Assembly (NCBI GenBank): GCA_005888435.1 | Contig: VAXO01000068.1 | Span: 1-51,926 of the forward strand | Length of the DNA: 51,926 nt | Origin: Actinomycetota bacterium | GTDB lineage: Bacteria > Actinomycetota > Thermoleophilia > Gaiellales > Gaiellaceae | Direction: 5' to 3' | Shown: positions 1-11,275 of the stretch, piece by piece | How the letters are laid out: the number at the start of each line of letters is the position of its first letter | How positions within the stretch are numbered: position 1 is the stretch's first letter | Notes under the pieces: model-generated | What the model was told of the DNA's origin: nothing | Seen by the model: the letters and a program-made list of their open reading frames with translations, nothing else | Database searches by the model: none | Position numbers and translations under genes: made by a program

Positions 1-1116
<1,116 letters not shown>

Positions 1117-1133
1117 CGCCCCACGGTAGCAGA

Positions 1134-1155
1134 AAACGGAGTGGTCACTCCGTTT
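1134..1155. promoter_or_regulatory. TetR operator, perfect 22-bp inverted repeat
   Basis: AAACGGAGTG-GT-CACTCCGTTT has two 10-nt arms with no mismatch around a 2-nt centre. It lies between the divergent tetR (start 1116) and HD-GYP (start 1232) genes. Length and symmetry are typical of sites bound by TetR dimers, and the ACGGAGTG/CACTCCGT core resembles operators of TetR proteins that guard efflux pumps. It could also affect the divergent HD-GYP gene. Confidence 0.85.
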
Positions 1156-1231
1156 ACCGGATCTGGCCACCCTCGGGCTCTTGGTCCATAGTGTGAGCGG
1201 ACGTTGCTGCGGCCTTCGTCCACTTTCGGCG

Positions 1232-2343
1232 ATGACGAAACCGCAGCAGACCACGAGCCAGACGGTGCCGGCGAAGGGGCGCCGCCGCATCCTCATCGTC
1301 GACGACGACCCCGGGCTGCGCATGCTGCTGCGGACGACGCTCGGCCTCGACGAGTTCGTCGTCGAGGAGGCGTCGTCGGCCGAGGAGGCGGCGCACATCG
1401 CCCGCTTCTGGCTCCCGGCGGTCGTGATCCTCGACGTCGCACTGCCGGGGATGGACGGCTTTCGGTTCTGCCGCGAGCTGAAGCAGAGCGCGCGCTACGA
1501 GGCGCCGTTCGTGCTGCTGCTCACCGGCCACGAGGCCACGCGCGAGGAGATCGAGTACGCCGCGCCCGACGCGGTCCTGCGCAAGCCGTTCAGCCCCATC
1601 GAGCTGGTCGGCCTGCTCGACCATCTCGGCGAGCCGGGCACCGTGCCCGAGGCCGAGCCGGCGGCCGACGACGCCGAGCAGCTGCTCGTGTACGCGCGCG
1701 ATCTCAGCGCGCTGCTCGCGATCGAACGGCGGCAGCGGCGGCTGTTGCAGCAGTCGTATCGCCAGACCGTGATCGCGCTCGCGGGAGCGCTCGAAGCCAA
1801 GGACCCGGTGACGGGGTTCCATGCGATCCGGGTGCAGCGGTACGCCACAGAGCTCGTGCAAGGCGTTGACCCGCGCCTCCTCGACGATCCGAGCCTGGAG
1901 TACGGCTTTCTCCTGCATGACTTCGGCAAGCTCGGGATCCCCGACGCTGTGCTCAAGAAGGAGGCGCCGCTCTCGGGCGCGGAGCGTCAGATCATGCAGC
2001 AGCACACGCTGCTCGGCGAAGCGATGCTCGCCGACGTCACCGTGCTCGACGGCGCCGGCCTGAGCGTCGTGCGCTCGCACCACGAGCGCTGGGACGGCGC
2101 CGGCTATCCCGACGGGCTCGCAGGCGAGCAGATCCCGATCGCCGCCCGCATCTTCGCCCTCGTCGACGCTATGGACGCCATGACGACCGACCGGCCGTAC
2201 CGCCCGGCACGGCCGTGGGAAGAGGCGACCGACGAGATCCTCGCCGAGGCCGGCAAGCAGTTCGACCCGCGCATAGTCGCCGCGTTCGCGCAACGCGAGA
2301 TGCGGATGCGCCGCATCTCCGAGGAACTCGCCGAGACGGCGGT

Positions 2344-2347
<4 letters not shown>
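1232..2347 (+). CDS. Response regulator with HD-GYP c-di-GMP phosphodiesterase domain
   Basis: This 371-residue cytoplasmic protein starts at ATG 1232 (MTKPQQTTSQ); the track start at 1181 adds 17 unconserved residues. Residues about 15-130 are a receiver domain with the acidic pair in ILIVDDDPG, phospho-acceptor Asp in VVILDVALPGMDG, Thr in LLTGHE and Lys in LRKPFSP. Residues about 180-360 are an HD-GYP domain: HD in FLLHDFGKLGIPD, HH in SHHERWDG and GYP in GAGYPDGL. HD-GYP proteins of this set hydrolyse cyclic di-GMP. The partner histidine kinase is not adjacent. The TAA stop overlaps the convergent ftsH stop by 2 nt. Phosphorylation probably controls the hydrolase. Confidence 0.93.
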
Positions 2348-4278
<1,931 letters not shown>

Positions 4279-4338
4279 ATGTGCCAAGCCTACCCCTGCC
4301 CCTCTCACACGACGGCCGACGGCCGCGTTTGATCGTCC

Positions 4339-5046
4339 GTGCGCTCGCTCGGGGCGGCTCTGGTCACCGTCACGCTCTGGGCGTCGGCGTTCGTCGCCAT
4401 CCGGTCCGCTTCGCGCCAGCTGTCGCCGGAAGCCCTTGCGCTCGGACGGCTCGCAATCGGGAGCGTCGCGCTCGGCCTGCTCGTCGTACCGCGGCGCGAG
4501 CCGCTGCCCGCAGCGCGCGACGTGCCGGCGATCGCCTTCTGCGGCGTGTTCTGATTCGCGCTTTACAACATCACGCTGAACGAGGCGAGCGGCGCGTGGA
4601 CGCCGGGACTGCGGCCATGCTCGTCAGCCTCGGGCCCCTGCTGATCGCTCTCCTGGCCGGCATCATGCTCGGCGAGGGCTTCCCGCGCCGGCTGCTGGCC
4701 GGTTGCGCGATCGCCTTCGCCGGCACGATCCTGATCAGCACCGCGACGTCGAAGCATGCGGCCGCGCCGAGCTGGAGCGCGCTGCTGTGCCTTGCAGCGG
4801 CGCTCTTCTATGCGGCGAGCGTGGTCGTGCAGAAGCCGTACCTGGCTCTCGTGCCGCTGACGCTCGGCTTCCTGACCTGGGGTTACGGCCTCACACGGAC
4901 ACGCGGGACGCATGGGGTCGACCCTGTACCTGGTCACGCCGATCGCGATTCTCCTCGGCTGGCTCGTCCTCGGCGAGGCTCCGCCAGCCGTTGCGCCCGC
5001 CGGCGGTGCGCTCTGCCTCGCGGGCGTCTACATCAGCGCACGCAGC
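4339..5046 (+). pseudogene. Decayed EamA/DMT-family membrane transporter
   Basis: The frame starts well (MRSLGAALVTVTLWASAFVAIRS) but stops at a TGA at 4552-4554 where the family has Trp (GVF-stop-FALYNITLNEA). Just after, the frame moves from 1 to 0; restoring one G near 4588 would read NEAERRVDAGTAAMLVSLGP. The second half continues as IALLAGIMLGEGFPRRLLAG to WGYGLTRT and then needs another shift to reach GSTLYLVTPIAILLGWLVLGE. Compared with about 290 residues in intact DMT exporters, roughly 50-60 residues are missing after VVVQKPYL. A nonsense codon, two shifts and a deletion together argue for real decay, not one sequencing error. The 3' end runs into the convergent ligase gene. Confidence 0.85.
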
Positions 5047-6455
5047 GCGTCGAGCGTGTCCGCCTCTTCAGGCCGCTTGTCGGGGCGGTATCGCTTCACG
5101 CGCGCGAACCGCAGCGCGACACCCCCGGGATAGCGCGTGGAGGCGTGAACACCGTCGAGCGCGATCTCGACGACGAGCTCCGGACGCACCAGCACGGCGA
5201 TCCCGCGCCGCTCGACCTCCCGCGCGAGGAGCGCCTCCGTCTGCCATGCCAGCAACTCGTCCGTCATTCCCTTGAACGTCTTGCCGACCATCACGAGCTC
5301 GCCGGTCGACGCGTCGCGCGCACCGAGGTGCAGGTTCGAGAGACGGCCCTGACGCCGGCCGTGGCCCCACTCGGCGCCGAGCACGACCAGGTCGTAGGTG
5401 CGCACGGGCTTCACCTTCCGCCAGGCCTTCCCGCGCCGCCCGGCGGCGTACGGCGACTCCGCGTCCTTGACGACGACGCCCTCGTGGCCGGCAGCGAGCG
5501 CGGCGTCGAGCACGCGCTCGGCTTCCTCGACGTCGGACGTGAAGGCGCCCGGAACCTTCAGCTTCGGTGCGAGCGCCGCGAGGCGCGCGCTCCGTTCTTC
5601 GAGCGGCGTGTCGAGCAGGTCCTCTCCGTCCACGTGCAGCAGGTCGAACAGGAACGTCTTGCCCCGGAACGCCTCGCCGTCGAGGACGGCCTGCTCCAGT
5701 GGGAGGCGCGACACCGGGTCGACGGTCCCCGCCAGCGCGTCGGTGACGTCGTTGAGGTTGCGCGTGTACACGCGGACGTCGCCGCCACGCCGGTGGATCT
5801 GAATGCGGATCCCGTCGAGCTTCCATTCCACGGCCGCGCGATCGAAGCCGGCGAACGCATCGGCGACCGTCTCGCCGGCCGACGCGAGCATCGGCAGCAC
5901 CGGCCTGAACAGCTCGAAGCCGACGTCGCGCAAGCCGTCATCGCCGGCGGCGAGCGCGATCTCCGCCGTACGCGTCAGGTCTCCGGAGAGCATGTAGGCG
6001 CGGCGGGCGGACTCGGCCGGCACGCCCGCGGCCTTCGCCACCGCGTCGATCATGATTCCGGCCAGCGCGCCCTGCCGCAGCTCGCCGGTGAAGAGCCGGC
6101 GGATGAAGTCGGCTTCGTCGCTGGTTGCGCGTGTCAGGAGCTGCGCGAGGACCCCGCGCCGACGGCCGGCGGAGCCGCCGCCGCTCGCAGCCTGAACGTC
6201 GCTGATCGCCTCGTCGAGATCACGCACCGTGAGCGAAGGCTCCGAGGCCGTTGCGTGCTCGACGCCGTAGATCGTGGAGTAGCCGACGCCGACGCGTCCC
6301 TGTCTCGGGACGCCCGACAGGATCCCGGTCGCGACCGAGACCTCGTCGGGCTCGAGCCGGTTGAGCAGCTCAGCGAGCGTCGCGACCTTGCTCGAGCGAG
6401 AGCTCGTGACGGCCACGGCCTGCGACGCGGCGACGACGTCCGCCAGCAGCGTCAT
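5028..6455 (-). CDS. ATP-dependent DNA ligase (LigB-like)
   Basis: The 475-residue protein starts at MTLLADVVAASQAVAVTSSR; the track ORF extends to 7109 only because dinB's antisense frame is open. Residues about 1-180 match the N-terminal DNA-binding domain of ATP ligases. The adenylation domain carries motif I EWKLDGIRIQIHR with the nucleotide-accepting Lys, then EAFRGKTFLFDLLHVDGEDL and the late motif VVVKDAESPYAAGRRGKAWRKVKP. The C-terminal OB fold follows. The ATG overlaps the dinB stop (TGATG), so the ligase is translationally coupled to Pol IV and is probably in the same damage-inducible unit. It seals nicks using ATP, in addition to the expected NAD-dependent LigA elsewhere. Confidence 0.93.
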   Translation of the reverse strand: MTLLADVVAASQAVAVTSSRSSKVATLAELLNRLEPDEVSVATGILSGVPRQGRVGVGYSTIYGVEHATASEPSLTVRDLDEAISDVQAASGGGSAGRRRGVLAQLLTRATSDEADFIRRLFTGELRQGALAGIMIDAVAKAAGVPAESARRAYMLSGDLTRTAEIALAAGDDGLRDVGFELFRPVLPMLASAGETVADAFAGFDRAAVEWKLDGIRIQIHRRGGDVRVYTRNLNDVTDALAGTVDPVSRLPLEQAVLDGEAFRGKTFLFDLLHVDGEDLLDTPLEERSARLAALAPKLKVPGAFTSDVEEAERVLDAALAAGHEGVVVKDAESPYAAGRRGKAWRKVKPVRTYDLVVLGAEWGHGRRQGRLSNLHLGARDASTGELVMVGKTFKGMTDELLAWQTEALLAREVERRGIAVLVRPELVVEIALDGVHASTRYPGGVALRFARVKRYRPDKRPEEADTLDALRALM

Positions 6456-7648
6456 CAGTCCGGCAGCAGTGGCATCGCGAAGCCCGTCTCGCGACCGAGC
6501 AGGACGGCGCGCTTGACCGCGTCGAGCCCGAAGCGCTCTCGGATCTCGTCGATCGCCAGGTCGAGCTCGAGCTCGCACCGGCGCGCGAACGGCAGCGGGA
6601 GTTGGAATGGCGTGTCGTCGGCGAGGTTCGAGACGGCCACGCCGACGAGGGTAAGCCCTCGGCGCTCGATCAGACGCCCTTCGGCCGCCAGCAATCCGCG
6701 CGCGGTGTCGAGGATCTCCTGCGTCTCGGCGGTCGCCTCGTCCAGGGTGAACGAGCGTGTCGCGCGGGTGAAGTCGTCGAAACGCAGGCGCAGCGTGACG
6801 GTGCGCCCGACGCGGTGTGCAGCGCGCATTCGACGCGTGACGCGGTCGACGAGGCCGAGCAGCACGGCGTCGACCTCCTCCTGCGAACGGCGGCGGCGGC
6901 CGAGCGCGCACTGCGCGCCGATCGAGCGACGGCGCCGCCGGGGCACGACTCGCCGCGGATCGCGGTTGTGCGCGAGAGCGTGGAGCTGCCGGCCGGTCGC
7001 GCGGCCGAGGATCGAGACGAGCGCCCCCTCCGACATCGCCGCGACCTGGCCGACCGTCGTGACGCCGAGCTCGTGCAGCCGCGCGGCCGTGACCTCCCCG
7101 ACACCCCACAGCCGCTCGACTGGCAGCGCGTGCAGGAAGCGCAGCTCGCGTTCCGGCGGGACGAACAGGAGCCCGTCCGGCTTCGCGACGCCGCTCGCCA
7201 CCTTCGCGAGGAACTTCGTGCGCGCGATGCCGACCGTGATCGGCAGGCCGGCGCGGCGGCGCACCTCATGTCGCAGCCGTACCGCGATCTCCGTGGGACT
7301 TCCGGCAAGCCGCCGCATGCCCCGCACGTCGAGGAAGGCTTCGTCGATCGACAGGCCCTCGACCAGCGGTGCCAGGTCGTCGAAGACGCGGTACACGGCC
7401 TTGCTCGCGTCGCTGTAGGCGGACATCCGCGGCCGCACGACGACGGCGTGCGGGCAGAGGCGGCGCGCCGTACGCCCGCCCATCGCGGTCCGGACGCCGA
7501 AGGCCTTCGCCTCGTAGCTCGCCGCGAGCACGACGCCGCCGCCGACGATCACCGGCCGGCCGCGCAGCTGCGGATTGTCGCGCTGCTCGACCGACGCGTA
7601 GAACGAGTCGATGTCCGCGTGGAGGATCGTCGCCTCCTGCACGAACAT
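6455..7648 (-). CDS. dinB: DNA polymerase IV (Y-family translesion polymerase)
   Basis: The 397-residue protein shows palm-domain metal ligands in ILHADIDSFYASVEQ and GLSIDEAFLDV, the helix-hairpin-helix region LWGVGEVTAARLHELGV, and a little-finger domain up to residue about 350. It performs error-prone bypass of DNA lesions. The start at ATG 7648 lies inside a LexA box and has no Shine-Dalgarno upstream, which fits a leaderless message. A GTG two codons later, or an internal site after AGGAGG at about 7635, are alternatives. No obvious beta-clamp-binding QLxLF motif is at the C-terminus, although QLPLPF at about residue 350 may serve. It is followed directly by the ligase gene. Confidence 0.93.
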   Translation of the reverse strand: MFVQEATILHADIDSFYASVEQRDNPQLRGRPVIVGGGVVLAASYEAKAFGVRTAMGGRTARRLCPHAVVVRPRMSAYSDASKAVYRVFDDLAPLVEGLSIDEAFLDVRGMRRLAGSPTEIAVRLRHEVRRRAGLPITVGIARTKFLAKVASGVAKPDGLLFVPPERELRFLHALPVERLWGVGEVTAARLHELGVTTVGQVAAMSEGALVSILGRATGRQLHALAHNRDPRRVVPRRRRRSIGAQCALGRRRRSQEEVDAVLLGLVDRVTRRMRAAHRVGRTVTLRLRFDDFTRATRSFTLDEATAETQEILDTARGLLAAEGRLIERRGLTLVGVAVSNLADDTPFQLPLPFARRCELELDLAIDEIRERFGLDAVKRAVLLGRETGFAMPLLPD

Positions 7649-7655
7649 ATGTTCG
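7642..7655. promoter_or_regulatory. LexA (SOS) box overlapping the dinB start codon
   Basis: CGAACATATGTTCG is a perfect palindrome that matches the actinobacterial/Gram-positive LexA core GAAC-N4-GTTC. The dinB ATG (7648-7646) is the centre of the site. LexA binding here would block both initiation of a leaderless transcript and any upstream promoter, giving tight DNA-damage control of dinB and the coupled ligase. Confidence 0.85.
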
Positions 7656-7685
7656 CATAGGAGGGATGTCCGTGGGCGAAAGGCT

Positions 7686-7714
7686 GGGGTCAGACCCCTG
7701 CGGGGTCAGACCCC
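7686..7714. repeat. Paired palindromic element GGGGTCAGACCCC (copy A)
   Basis: Two identical 13-mers GGGGTCAGACCCC (7686-7698 and 7702-7714) are separated by TGC. Each is a palindrome around a single A, and the pair can also fold into one 13-bp hairpin with one central mismatch and a 3-nt loop. The left flank AGGCT is shared with the copy at 48307. The right copy holds the stop codon of the MFS gene, giving the ending Gly-Val-stop. It lies between the ends of that gene and the dinB control region and may act as a terminator or insulator. Confidence 0.85.
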
Positions 7715-9307
7715 GGCGACCTCCGCTAGCCGCTCCTCGACGCGGGCGATCGCATCTCCGTAGACCCGGAGCTCGTCGTCGTTCGCGCCACGGCTTTGGC
7801 GCAGCTCACGGACGGCGAGCAAGCCGCGGAGGTGCAAGACGAGGTCGTCGACCGTTCCTGCCGGCGCCGGCCGGTCCTGCACCGGCTCGACGACCGGTTG
7901 CGGCGTCGCGGAGCGGACGAGGCCGAAGACGACCAGCGCGGCGACGAGAAGCAGTCCGGTCAGCACGTACAGACCGGTCTGGAAACCGTGCGAGAGGGCA
8001 GCTCCACTCGAGGCGGCGACCGCGTTCGCGTCGGCGTAGCTCGTCGTCGACGTGGCGGCGATTGCGCTCACGGCTGCGATCCCGATCGCCCCGCCGATCT
8101 GGCGGCTCGTGTTGATCAGGCCGGACGCGACGCCCGCGTCGGAGCGCTCGACGCCGGTGAGGCTCGCGATCGTCACCGGGACGAACGAGAAGCCCATGCC
8201 GGCGCCGCCCAGCACGAACCACGGGAAGAGATCCCAGAAGTACCGGCCGTCGACGGAAAGGCCGGTCAGCGCCGCGACCGAGACGGCCGAAGCGACCAGC
8301 CCGAGCGTCAGCGTGGTGCGCACGCCCAGACGGCCGACGACGACCTGCGCGACGTTCGACATCACGACGACCGAGATCGCGAAGGCGCTGAACGCAGCCC
8401 CGCTCTGGACCGCGGAATAGTGCAGGACGTCCTGCAGGTACAGCGTCAGGAGGAAGAACTCGGAGAACGCCACCGCTCCGACGATCGCCATGGCGACGTT
8501 CGCCGCTGTGAGCGTGCGCGACCGGAAGATCCGCAGCGGCAGCAGCGGCGAGCGCGAGCGCAGCTCGATCGCCGCGAACGCGACCACGAGCGCGGCCGAG
8601 CCGGCGAACAGCGTGAGCGTCGAGGTCGCGCCCCAGCCGTCGGTGGTTGCGCGCGTCGTCGCGTAGACGAGCAGCATCAATCCACCGGTGATCGAGGCAG
8701 CGCCCGGCAGGTCGAAGTGGCGATGCGCGACATCGGCCCGGCTCTCCTGCAACAGGACCGGAGCGAGCGCGATCGCGGCGATCCCGACGGGGACGTTGAT
8801 GAAGAAGATCCACGACCAGCTCAGGTAGGAGGTGAGCACGCCGCCGAGCAGAACGCCGACCGCGGCGCCGCTGCCGGACGCAGCGCCGTAGATGCCGAGC
8901 GCGAGGTTGCGCTCGCGGCCCTCCTCGAAAGTCGTCATCAGGAGCGAGAGAGCGGCCGGCGCGAGCAGCGCGCCACCGAGCCCTTGCAGGGCGCGAAAGG
9001 CGATCAGAGAGCTCTCCGACCAGGCAAGGCCGCAGAGCAGCGAGCTCGCCGCGAAAAGCCCCAAGCCGGTCATGAACAGCCGCCGGCGTCCCAGAAGGTC
9101 GCCGAGCCGGCCGCCGAGCAGCAGCGCGCCGCCGAAGAGGATGGCGTACGCGGAGATCACCCACTGCAGGTTCGTCTCCGAGAAGTGCAGGTCGGACTTG
9201 ATCGACGGCAGCGCAACGTTCACGATCGCCACGTCGAGGATGACCATGAACTGGGCGGTGACGATCAGCGCCAGAGCGCTCCAGCGGCGATTCGTTCCGG
9301 AACTCAC
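7706..9307 (-). CDS. DHA2-family MFS efflux transporter controlled by divergent MarR
   Basis: The start is GTG 9307 (VSSGTNRRWSALALIV), 7 nt after GGGAGG, giving 533 residues; the track start at 9355 would read through the operator. Motifs are LDVAIVNVALPSIKSDL (TM1), GGRLGDLLGRRR (loop 2-3) and RALQGLGGALLAPAALSLL (TM4), with about 14 TM helices as in EmrB/QacA. A charged cytoplasmic tail of about 70 residues (from about 465) follows the last helix and ends Gly-Val inside a repeat element. The gene is divergent from marR, so MarR ligands are the likely inducers. The exported compound is not deducible. Confidence 0.93.
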   Translation of the reverse strand: MSSGTNRRWSALALIVTAQFMVILDVAIVNVALPSIKSDLHFSETNLQWVISAYAILFGGALLLGGRLGDLLGRRRLFMTGLGLFAASSLLCGLAWSESSLIAFRALQGLGGALLAPAALSLLMTTFEEGRERNLALGIYGAASGSGAAVGVLLGGVLTSYLSWSWIFFINVPVGIAAIALAPVLLQESRADVAHRHFDLPGAASITGGLMLLVYATTRATTDGWGATSTLTLFAGSAALVVAFAAIELRSRSPLLPLRIFRSRTLTAANVAMAIVGAVAFSEFFLLTLYLQDVLHYSAVQSGAAFSAFAISVVVMSNVAQVVVGRLGVRTTLTLGLVASAVSVAALTGLSVDGRYFWDLFPWFVLGGAGMGFSFVPVTIASLTGVERSDAGVASGLINTSRQIGGAIGIAAVSAIAATSTTSYADANAVAASSGAALSHGFQTGLYVLTGLLLVAALVVFGLVRSATPQPVVEPVQDRPAPAGTVDDLVLHLRGLLAVRELRQSRGANDDELRVYGDAIARVEERLAEVAGV

Positions 9308-9324
9308 GTATTGACCTCCCAAAT

Positions 9325-9361
9325 CGTTGTACCTCTCAACGTTGTAGCAGATCAACGGTTG
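9325..9361. promoter_or_regulatory. Putative MarR operator region with CAACG half-sites
   Basis: The divergent MFS/marR gap holds CGTTG (9325-9329), the perfect 8-mer CAACGTTG (9337-9344) and CAACGGTTG (9353-9361). The last two are 16 nt apart, so they lie on nearly the same face across about one and a half turns. The cluster lies upstream of both starts, as expected for autoregulated MarR-pump pairs. Confidence 0.6.
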
Positions 9362-9381
9362 TCCGCGCTAATCTATTCCCG

Positions 9382-9858
9382 ATGGGTGTGACGATCCGGC
9401 AACGGCTTCCCGAGGAGCTGGTCGCTTCGACCAGCTTTCTGCTCAAGCGGCTCGGGTTTGCCGCGAAGGAGCGCGGCATGGAGGCCTACGAGCGGGAAGA
9501 CGTCCACCCGTACCACTACGCCATCCTGCTCGCCCTCGAGGAGGGTGGGCACGAGACGCAGGGCGCCATCGCCGATGCGCTGGGCTACGACCGCGGCCAG
9601 CTGGTCGGGCTGCTCGACGAGCTCGAGGAACGTAGGCTGATCGAGAGGCGGCGCGACCCGAGCGACCGGCGCCGGCACCTCGTCCAGATGACCGCCGACG
9701 GCAAGCGCAAGCTACGCCGCCTGCGCACGCTTGCACGCGAGCTGGAGGACGACTTCCTGGAGCCGCTCGGCGATGCCGAGCGCGAGCAGCTCCACGCTCT
9801 GCTGCTCAAGCTCGCGGAGAAGCACGAACCGAGCTGCGCCCCTTACAAGCCGAGCTGA
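9382..9858 (+). CDS. MarR-family transcriptional regulator
   Basis: The 158-residue protein has a winged helix at about 50-120: the recognition helix lies near QGAIADALGYDRGQLVGLLDELEERRLIERRRDPSDRRRHLVQMTADG, where the DxRxR wing (DPSDRRRHLV) is the MarR signature. Flanking helices form the dimer interface. It is transcribed away from the DHA2 pump 75 bp upstream and probably represses both. It is followed 5 bp later by a MmcQ/YjbR-like gene, which may be co-transcribed. Confidence 0.92.
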   Translation: MGVTIRQRLPEELVASTSFLLKRLGFAAKERGMEAYEREDVHPYHYAILLALEEGGHETQGAIADALGYDRGQLVGLLDELEERRLIERRRDPSDRRRHLVQMTADGKRKLRRLRTLARELEDDFLEPLGDAEREQLHALLLKLAEKHEPSCAPYKPS

Positions 9859-9863
9859 GCCGC

Positions 9864-10262
9864 ATGGCGACGATGGCCGACCTCGACGAGCTCGCGCTGT
9901 CGCTGCCGCAGACGACGAGGCAGCTCTCCGAGGACGGGCGGCCCGAGTACCGCGTGCACGGGAAGCTCTACGCCTGCCGGCGCGGCCGACGCAAGGACGC
10001 CGTCGATGCCGAGACGGGTGAGCGGCTCGACGACGTGCTGATGTTCCGCGTCGCGGACCTCGGCGTGAAGGAGCTGATGCTCGCCGACGATCGCGGCCTG
10101 TTCTTCACGACGCCGCACTTCGACGGGTATCCGGCCGTGCTGCTGCGGATTCCGAGCCTTGCCGAGTTCGAACTGGCCGAGCTCCACGACCTCGTCGCCG
10201 AGGCGTGGCTCACGCGCGCGCCGAAGCGGGTCGCGAAGGCGTGGCTCGCGGGGCAGACCTAG
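9864..10262 (+). CDS. MmcQ/YjbR-like protein
   Basis: The 132-residue protein shows the pattern of the MmcQ/YjbR family: an N-terminal helix (ADLDELALSLPQTTRQLSEDG), a beta-rich core (EYRVHGKLYACRR, VLMFRV, GLFFTTPHFDGYPAVLLRI) and a C-terminal helix (LAELHDLVAEAWLTRAPKRVAKAWL). The fold resembles a CyaY-like/DNA-binding double-wing fold, but the biochemical role is unknown. It may be co-transcribed with marR 5 bp upstream. Its stop overlaps that of the convergent WYL regulator in the 4-mer CTAG. Confidence 0.85.
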   Translation: MATMADLDELALSLPQTTRQLSEDGRPEYRVHGKLYACRRGRRKDAVDAETGERLDDVLMFRVADLGVKELMLADDRGLFFTTPHFDGYPAVLLRIPSLAEFELAELHDLVAEAWLTRAPKRVAKAWLAGQT

Positions 10263-11212
10263 GCGCTGGACCACTCCGCGAGACGCTCTGAGAGAGCCGC
10301 GACGCTGGCGCGCAGCTCGTCCGGGGCTCGCACCGTGAAAGGGCAGCCCAGGCCGGCGAGGAGCGACGCCGCCCAGTCGAGCGAGCTGACGCGCATGCGC
10401 AATGCCGTGCCGCTGTTCTCCTCCCTCAGCTCCGCGAGCGTGCCCGGAATGCGGCGCCGCGCGTCTTCGACGGGCAGTTCGAGGCGCACCTCGACCTCCC
10501 ATGGCCACGGCACCTGCGCAAGCGAGCGGTTCACGTGCTCGAGGACGTCGAAGCCGTCCGGCGAGGTGACGGCGCGGGCTTCGGCGATCGCAGCCTTGCC
10601 GATGCGATCGACACGGAACGTGCGTAAGGCCGAACGTCCGTGGTCATGCGCAGCGAGGTACCAGCGGCCCGCGTGGACGACGAGGCCGTACGGGCTGAGC
10701 TCGCGCCTCGTCCGCTGCCCCTCGAAGGAGCGGTAGGCCAAACGCACCCGGCGGCCGCGGCGGATCGCCTCCGCCAGCAGCAACACGGTCTCCCCGGCCG
10801 GCGGCTCGCCGGTGATCGCGTTGCCCGTGAACGCCAGCGTTGCCTCGAGCGCCTCGACACGGCGGCGAAGCGCGTCGGGCAGGACGCGATGGATCTTCGC
10901 AAGCGCGCCGTCGGTCCCGTGCGCTTCGCCCAGGGCGAGCCGGCGCGCCGCAGTGAGCCCGAGCACGACGGCGGTCGCCTCGTCCTCCGTCAGCATCAGC
11001 GGCGGCAGCCGGTAGCCCGGGCGGAGGCGGTAGCCGCCGCCGACGCCACGCTCGCCTTCGACCGGAATGCCGAGCCGCTGCAGCGTCGCCACGTCGCGCC
11101 GCACAGTGCGCCGGTCGACGCCCAGCCGGTCGCCGAGGTCTCGCCCGGTGACGAGGGGCTTGGCCTGGAGGAGCTCGAGCAACTCGAGCAGGCGGGACGT
11201 CGGCGAGGCCAC
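10259..11212 (-). CDS. WYL-domain transcriptional regulator (YafY/DeoR-like HTH)
   Basis: The GTG at 11212 (VASPTSRLLELLELLQ) gives 317 residues; the track ORF to 11800 runs through the divergent permease and is rejected. Residues about 1-60 are an HTH_11 domain (VTGRDLGDRLGVDRRTVRRDVATLQRLGIPV), followed by the linker GERGVGGGYRLRPGYRLPPLMLTEDEA. The WYL domain has YRSFEGQRTRRELSPYGLVVHAGRWYLAAHD, and a WCX extension ends the protein. WYL domains sense small molecules or nucleic acid; many such regulators control nearby genes, here the APC permease that starts 64 bp away on the other strand. Confidence 0.9.
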   Translation of the reverse strand: MASPTSRLLELLELLQAKPLVTGRDLGDRLGVDRRTVRRDVATLQRLGIPVEGERGVGGGYRLRPGYRLPPLMLTEDEATAVVLGLTAARRLALGEAHGTDGALAKIHRVLPDALRRRVEALEATLAFTGNAITGEPPAGETVLLLAEAIRRGRRVRLAYRSFEGQRTRRELSPYGLVVHAGRWYLAAHDHGRSALRTFRVDRIGKAAIAEARAVTSPDGFDVLEHVNRSLAQVPWPWEVEVRLELPVEDARRRIPGTLAELREENSGTALRMRVSSLDWAASLLAGLGCPFTVRAPDELRASVAALSERLAEWSSA

Positions 11213-11275
11213 CCGATCAATCCAAGCATGAATAGCGGGCGGAAATCGCCCTATTTCTCGGTTAGCGTCGACCCC

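Noticed and set aside
6456-7109. N-terminal extension of the ligase ORF
   Set aside because: It lies in a shadow frame of dinB and lacks ligase similarity; the ATG at 6455 has the expected coupling to the dinB stop.
4281-7418. 1045-residue ORF on the + strand
   Set aside because: Only the part at about 4590-4890 reads as a transporter fragment. The rest is antisense to the ligase and dinB genes and is Arg/Ala/Val-rich, as expected for a shadow frame in GC-rich DNA.
7796-9391. 531-residue + strand ORF over the MFS gene
   Set aside because: It is Arg/Glu/Asp-rich without structure, typical for the antisense of a membrane-protein gene.
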